Shown piece by piece: positions 60,373 to 64,000 of a stretch of DNA of 64,000 bases. The notes under the pieces are model-generated. The model searched no databases. It had not been told where the DNA came from and saw only the letters and a list, made by a program, of their open reading frames with translations. The position numbers and the translations under genes are program-made. Each line of letters opens with the position of its first letter. Position 1 is the stretch's first letter. The stretch lies in the NCBI RefSeq assembly GCF_900101835.1, contig NZ_FNAF01000002.1, positions 183,188 to 247,187 of the forward strand. Direction: 5' to 3'. The DNA comes from Peptococcus niger. GTDB taxonomy: Bacteria; Bacillota; Peptococcia; Peptococcales; Peptococcaceae.

Positions 60373-60819
60373 ATGAACAAACGACAACGCCGTATTTTAG
60401 AATTGGTCCTGGAACAACAAATTTCTACGCAGAAAGAATTGGCGGAACTCTTGCGGCAAGAGGGGTATCAGATTACCCAGGCGACGGTTTCCAGGGATAT
60501 TAAGGAGTTGCAACTGGTCAAGGTGCCCATTGGCGGCGATGAATACAAGTACGGGCGGTCCCAGGACAGTGTCCCCACTGAAGCCAAACTGCGGATGCTC
60601 TTTCGGGAATTTATTCTTTCTTATGACAGCAGTGAAAACCTGATCATCGTGAACACGGCACCGGGTAATGCCAATACCATTGCTTACGCCATTGATCGTC
60701 TGGGCTGGCCGGAAGTCATTGGGACCATTGCCGGAGATGATACCATTATGCTGATTTGCAAACCGACGGAAGCAGTGCCGACCGTTATCGGCTACATAGA
60801 CCACTACATCAACAATTAA
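60373..60819 (+). CDS. argR: Arginine repressor ArgR/AhrC
   Basis: Hexameric regulator of arginine metabolism, 148 residues, standard. N-terminal winged helix with ISTQKELAELLRQEG and TQATVSRDIKEL, and the C-terminal arginine-binding and oligomerisation domain with NTAPGNANTIAYAIDRL and GTIAGDDTIML. It lies before recN as in most Firmicutes. The 38-nt gap to recN contains only a ribosome site. Confidence 0.95.
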   Translation: MNKRQRRILELVLEQQISTQKELAELLRQEGYQITQATVSRDIKELQLVKVPIGGDEYKYGRSQDSVPTEAKLRMLFREFILSYDSSENLIIVNTAPGNANTIAYAIDRLGWPEVIGTIAGDDTIMLICKPTEAVPTVIGYIDHYINN

Positions 60820-60857
60820 GACGCCATGCCTTACCGGTTCCAGAAAGGAGGCCCGCC

Positions 60858-62519
60858 GTGCTTGAAGAATTAACCGTGCAAAATTTTGCCCTGCTCAAAG
60901 ATATTCATCTGACCTTCGACCACGGTTTCAATGTGTTGACCGGGGAGACCGGTGCCGGGAAATCCATTATTGTCGATGCCATGGGCCTTCTTTTAGGTGA
61001 ACGGGCGAATGTGCGCGATATTCGCTACGGCGCCGATGGTGCCTTGGTTGAAGGCGTTTTTGCTGTAGAGCCTGACAGTGCGGTGGCGCAAGGGCTGGCA
61101 GCGCAAGGCTTCGAGACCGCCCCCCTGGTTCTGTCCAGGACAGTCCGTCAAAGCGGGCATAATACCTGCCGGATCAACGGCCGACAGGTCAGCTTGGGCC
61201 AGTATCGGGATGTGGCCCAGGGCTTGGTGAGCATTTACGGTCAGCACGATTATTTGTACTGGCTGGCCCCGGACCACCAGCTGAGGCTCTTGGATAGCCT
61301 CGGCGATGCCGGCCACCAAGACCTTTTAAAGGCGGTTCAAGCGGCCCACCGCCAAACCCGCCGGGCGGCTAAAAATTTAAAAGCTGCGATGAAAGGTCGT
61401 GAACAGGAGGCCGCTGACCGGCGCCGGGCCGCAGAAAGTTTGGCGGAATTAACTCCGTTGAAATTGCGGGAAGGCGAAGAAGAAGAAGTCAGTCGGCGGC
61501 ACGCTTATCTGGCAAAGCGGCTGGAGATTCAAGCCCACTTGGAAGAAGCCTACGGGCTTTTGTACGGCGATGATACCAGCGTCCAATCGCTTTTGACCGG
61601 GGCTGTGGAACGGTTGCAGGATGCGGCGCAATTGGAAGCGGCCCTGGGGGTAACGGCAAAAGAGCTGAAAAGCGCGCTGATTTCTGTGCAGGAAGGGGCC
61701 CGGACCCTGGCCGGCGAGCTTGATCGCGGCGGATCGGCGGCGGAGTTGGAAACCCTGTCTGACCGCTTGACGGTTTTTCATCGCTTGCGCCAGGCTTACG
61801 GCATGAGCCCGGACGACCTGGTCCGGCAGATGGCGGTTTGGGAGGACCTCTTGGCCAGGGAAGCGGATGATGAGGCTGCTTTTTCCGCCTTGCAGACGGC
61901 TTATGCTGAAGCCCGCAGTCACTATGCGGACCAGGCCAAGGCCTTGAGCGAGAGCCGGCGGCGGTGTGCAGCCTTGTTAACGGAACGGCTGCAGGGAGAA
62001 CTGGCTGATTTGGCTATGCCCCATGCCCGCTTCTCCGTCCATTTTGGCCAGGGACGGGCGGACAGCAGCGGCACGGACGCCGTGCTTTTTATGCTGCAGG
62101 CCAATCCCGGTTCGCCGCCCCTGCCCCTGCATGAAACCGCATCCGGCGGTGAAATGAGCCGCCTGATGCTGGCCTTTAAAACCATCTTGACGGCACAAGA
62201 GGATACGGAAACCTTGATTTTCGATGAAATTGATACCGGCATCGGTGGACTGACCTTAATGGAGGTGGCCAAAAAATTGGCCTCCCTTGCCCGCCGGGCC
62301 CAGGTCATCTGCGTGACCCACGCGCCGGCCATCGCCGCTTATGCGGATGGCCACCACTTTATCGAAAAACATACCGACGGGCAGACGACCTATACCACGG
62401 TCCAGACCCTGGAAGATGCGGCCAAAACCGCAGAAATTGCCAGAATGCTCGGCGGCCGGGCGGAGTGGCAGCTGGAGCACGCGGAAGAAATGCGCCGCAA
62501 TGCGAAAAAACGCCACTGA
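60858..62519 (+). CDS. recN: DNA repair protein RecN
   Basis: SMC-like ATPase that acts on double-strand breaks. 553 residues. N-terminal LTVQNFALLKDIHLTF and Walker A LTGETGAGKSIIVDA, long coiled coil in the middle, then ASGGEMSRLMLAFK (signature), Walker B LIFDEIDTGIGG and VICVTHAPAIAAYAD. The GTG start follows AAAGGAGG; upstream in-frame starts overlap argR. In spore formers spoIVB and spo0A follow; here a terminator and hslO follow instead. Confidence 0.96.
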   Translation: MLEELTVQNFALLKDIHLTFDHGFNVLTGETGAGKSIIVDAMGLLLGERANVRDIRYGADGALVEGVFAVEPDSAVAQGLAAQGFETAPLVLSRTVRQSGHNTCRINGRQVSLGQYRDVAQGLVSIYGQHDYLYWLAPDHQLRLLDSLGDAGHQDLLKAVQAAHRQTRRAAKNLKAAMKGREQEAADRRRAAESLAELTPLKLREGEEEEVSRRHAYLAKRLEIQAHLEEAYGLLYGDDTSVQSLLTGAVERLQDAAQLEAALGVTAKELKSALISVQEGARTLAGELDRGGSAAELETLSDRLTVFHRLRQAYGMSPDDLVRQMAVWEDLLAREADDEAAFSALQTAYAEARSHYADQAKALSESRRRCAALLTERLQGELADLAMPHARFSVHFGQGRADSSGTDAVLFMLQANPGSPPLPLHETASGGEMSRLMLAFKTILTAQEDTETLIFDEIDTGIGGLTLMEVAKKLASLARRAQVICVTHAPAIAAYADGHHFIEKHTDGQTTYTTVQTLEDAAKTAEIARMLGGRAEWQLEHAEEMRRNAKKRH

Positions 62520-62543
62520 CCGCTGCGGTCAATGGCGTTTTTT
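62505..62543. terminator. Bidirectional terminator between recN and hslO
   Basis: AAAAAACGCCA-TGACC pairs with its complement (17 bp with one mismatch) around a 5-nt loop; T-runs on both strands. The recN stop codon lies in the left arm. Confidence 0.88.
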
Positions 62544-62546
62544 GCT

Positions 62547-63446
62547 TTAGTCGAGCGCTGGGGGGTCTGGCGGCAGGCTGTCGATGAGTGCTTGCAAATC
62601 ATCAGCGCTGAAATGGTAGCTTGCGGTGCAAAAATGGCATTCGAGGTCGGCCTTGCCGTCTTGAGCCAATAGGGTGCTGAGCTCTTTGCGGCCGATGGCA
62701 ATCAGGGCTTTTTCCGTTTTATCGCGGCTGCAGTTGCATTGCCAGCTGAGGGGCGTTTGCTCCAGCAGCTGGTAACCGATTTCTCCGAAGAGGTCTTCCG
62801 CTAAGGCTTCAGGCGTCTGGCCGGCGTCAAATCGGTCGGTTAAGGCGCCGAGGTCTTGCAGTTTCTCTTCTAGATAAGCGATGGTTGCTTCCGAGGCGCC
62901 GGGCATGAGCTGGACAATCAGGCCGCCGGCTTGACGGATGCTGTAATCCACGTCCACTAAGACGCCCAGGGCCACGGCCGAAGGAATTTGTTCCGACTGG
63001 GCAAAATAATAGGTAAAGTCTTCGGCAATTTCGCCGCTGCGCAAGGCAACGGTGCTGTTGTAGGGCTCCCGGGAACCCATATCTTTGCTCACGGTCAGGC
63101 GGCCCTTGCCGATGACGCCGCCCACATTTAACTTACCGTCCGGGCGCTTGGGCACATCGGCGATCGGGTTGCCCACATAGCCCTTCACGTGACCGTGACG
63201 GTCGGCCGTGGCCAAGAGGCCGCCTGCCGGTCCGTCGGCGCGGATGCCGGCGGTAATCATGTCCTTATCGTCTTTGAGCATGGTGCCCATCATGACGGTG
63301 GCGGTTAAGAGGCGCCCCAGGGCGGCACTCATGACCGGGCTGGTCTGGTGAAGGCTGGCAGCGGTATTAACCGTATCGCGGGTGCTGGCAATAAAGGCTC
63401 GGATTTCTCCGTTTGCAGCGGTTAGGCGGATTTGATAATCGTTCAT
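62547..63446 (-). CDS. hslO: Redox-regulated chaperone Hsp33
   Basis: Holdase chaperone activated by oxidative unfolding. About 299 residues. The zinc-binding cysteines are in WQCNCSRDK and LECHFCTAS near the C-terminus, and VGNPIADVP plus VGGVIGKGRLTVSKDMG mark the core. I chose the ATG at 63446, where AAAGGATG is well placed, rather than the longer start at 63470. It converges with recN across a shared terminator. With catalase and the ferritin-like protein it suggests exposure to oxidants. Confidence 0.94.
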   Translation of the reverse strand: MNDYQIRLTAANGEIRAFIASTRDTVNTAASLHQTSPVMSAALGRLLTATVMMGTMLKDDKDMITAGIRADGPAGGLLATADRHGHVKGYVGNPIADVPKRPDGKLNVGGVIGKGRLTVSKDMGSREPYNSTVALRSGEIAEDFTYYFAQSEQIPSAVALGVLVDVDYSIRQAGGLIVQLMPGASEATIAYLEEKLQDLGALTDRFDAGQTPEALAEDLFGEIGYQLLEQTPLSWQCNCSRDKTEKALIAIGRKELSTLLAQDGKADLECHFCTASYHFSADDLQALIDSLPPDPPALD

Positions 63447-63518
63447 GGCAAACATCCTTTCATGGTTCACTCAACTCTATTTACCGTAAAAGACAGTAAT
63501 GAAAACAAGGGGGGCCCT

Positions 63519-64000
63519 ATGGGAAATAAAAAAGCAGTGGTGGTCAGCGGGGGGACCGGCGGCATTGGTGCTGCCATTGTCCGGGAATTGGCCAAGGAAG
63601 GCCGGCAGGTCTTTGTGGGTTACCACCGCAATGCCGAAAAAGCGGAGCAATTGGCCGCGGATTGTGGTGACCGGGTCATTCCCCTCCAAGTCGATGTGCG
63701 TGATGAAGGGTCGGTGGCGCGGCTTTTTGATACGGTTGACCGGCTCTTGGACCATGAGCCCCTGGATGCCTTGGTGAATGCGGCAGGCATTGACCATTAT
63801 GGCTTGCTGCAGGACTTGGACATGGATCATTGGCAGGATATTTTAGCCGTCAATGTAACGGGCAGTTTTTTGATGGTGCGGGCCGCCTTGCCCCAATTGA
63901 TTCACGCCAAACATGGCAGCATCTTAAACATTTCATCCATCTGGGGGGCCAGGGGGGCCTCCTGCGAAGTGGCTTATTCCACCTCTAAGGGGGCGGTGGA
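63519..64000 (+). CDS. SDR-family oxidoreductase, FabG-like (cut by window end)
   Basis: N-terminal 160 residues of a short-chain dehydrogenase/reductase; the gene continues beyond the window. The NADP motif SGGTGGIGAAI, NAAGIDHYGLL and the catalytic stretch ISSIWGARG with YSTSKGAV are visible. It is distinct from the SDR at 28.3 kb. AAGGGGGG precedes the ATG. Substrate is unknown, probably a 3-oxoacyl carrier substrate. Confidence 0.88.
   Translation, partial: MGNKKAVVVSGGTGGIGAAIVRELAKEGRQVFVGYHRNAEKAEQLAADCGDRVIPLQVDVRDEGSVARLFDTVDRLLDHEPLDALVNAAGIDHYGLLQDLDMDHWQDILAVNVTGSFLMVRAALPQLIHAKHGSILNISSIWGARGASCEVAYSTSKGAV

Overview
The window looks like chromosomal DNA of an anaerobic, apparently non-sporulating Firmicute of class Clostridia. 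I infer this from the gene families and their order: an IspH fused to S1 domains, PyrK with class 1B PyrD, RNase Y, an Asp23-nusB-xseAB-ispA-dxs-tlyA-argR-recN string, a But-type CoA-transferase and a class B sortase. Base composition is moderately GC-rich except in an AT-rich island. I would place it near Peptococcus-like lineages, but cannot prove a genus. The sporulation genes that usually flank these clusters (spoIIIA before asp23, spoIVB/spo0A after recN, spoVS after rny) are absent from the window.

Layout. 1-6.7 kb, minus strand: alanine racemase, an APC amino-acid permease, a GntR/YtrA-type regulator with an ABC exporter, and a PutP-like sodium/proline symporter. 6.7-10.85 kb: tRNA-Gln, then a decayed mobile island (a broken small ORF, a structured RNA-like segment, 10-bp tandem repeats, an AlbA_2/Schlafen-type gene split by an exact 19-bp duplication, a phage-like S24 repressor with a palindromic operator, and an endolysin pseudogene with three lesions), closed by tRNA-Ala. 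11-13.3 kb: a two-gene SufC-SufB pair and ridA. 13.4-18 kb: a type III-A-like CRISPR effector operon (csm2, csm3, csm4, csm5, cas6). Its first gene stands where cas10 should be, yet no HD or GGDD motif is visible, and no array, cas1/cas2 or csm6 is present in the window.

18-31 kb: metabolic and stress genes (xpt, M20 deacylase, catalase, a radical SAM/DUF4130 pair behind a possible SOS box, YigZ, CoA-transferase, a ferritin-like protein, sortase B, an SDR), tRNA-Lys, a stand-alone TIR-domain protein and a pirin. 31-35 kb, minus strand: an exonuclease-helicase DinG and adenosylhomocysteinase. 35-41.9 kb: the complete pyrimidine operon pyrBCKDFE translationally coupled to hflX, with a hairpin at the predicted 5' end of the mRNA. 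42-48 kb: a PLP lyase (YnbB-type), DUF456 protein, ddl, recA, recX, a promoter plus terminator-ended leader RNA, and rny. 48-62.5 kb: BaiN-type flavoprotein, cmk, ispH-S1, asp23, a nusB with a large insertion, xseAB, ispA, dxs, tlyA, a membrane-anchored PD-(D/E)XK-like protein, nadK, argR and recN. The window ends with hslO (minus) and a truncated SDR gene.

Most operons are tightly packed with ATGA or GTGA overlaps. The best candidate for something unusual is the csm operon without a recognisable Cas10. Next come the NusB insertion, the membrane PD-(D/E)XK protein, the leader RNA before rny, the orphan TIR gene and the repeat structures in the island.
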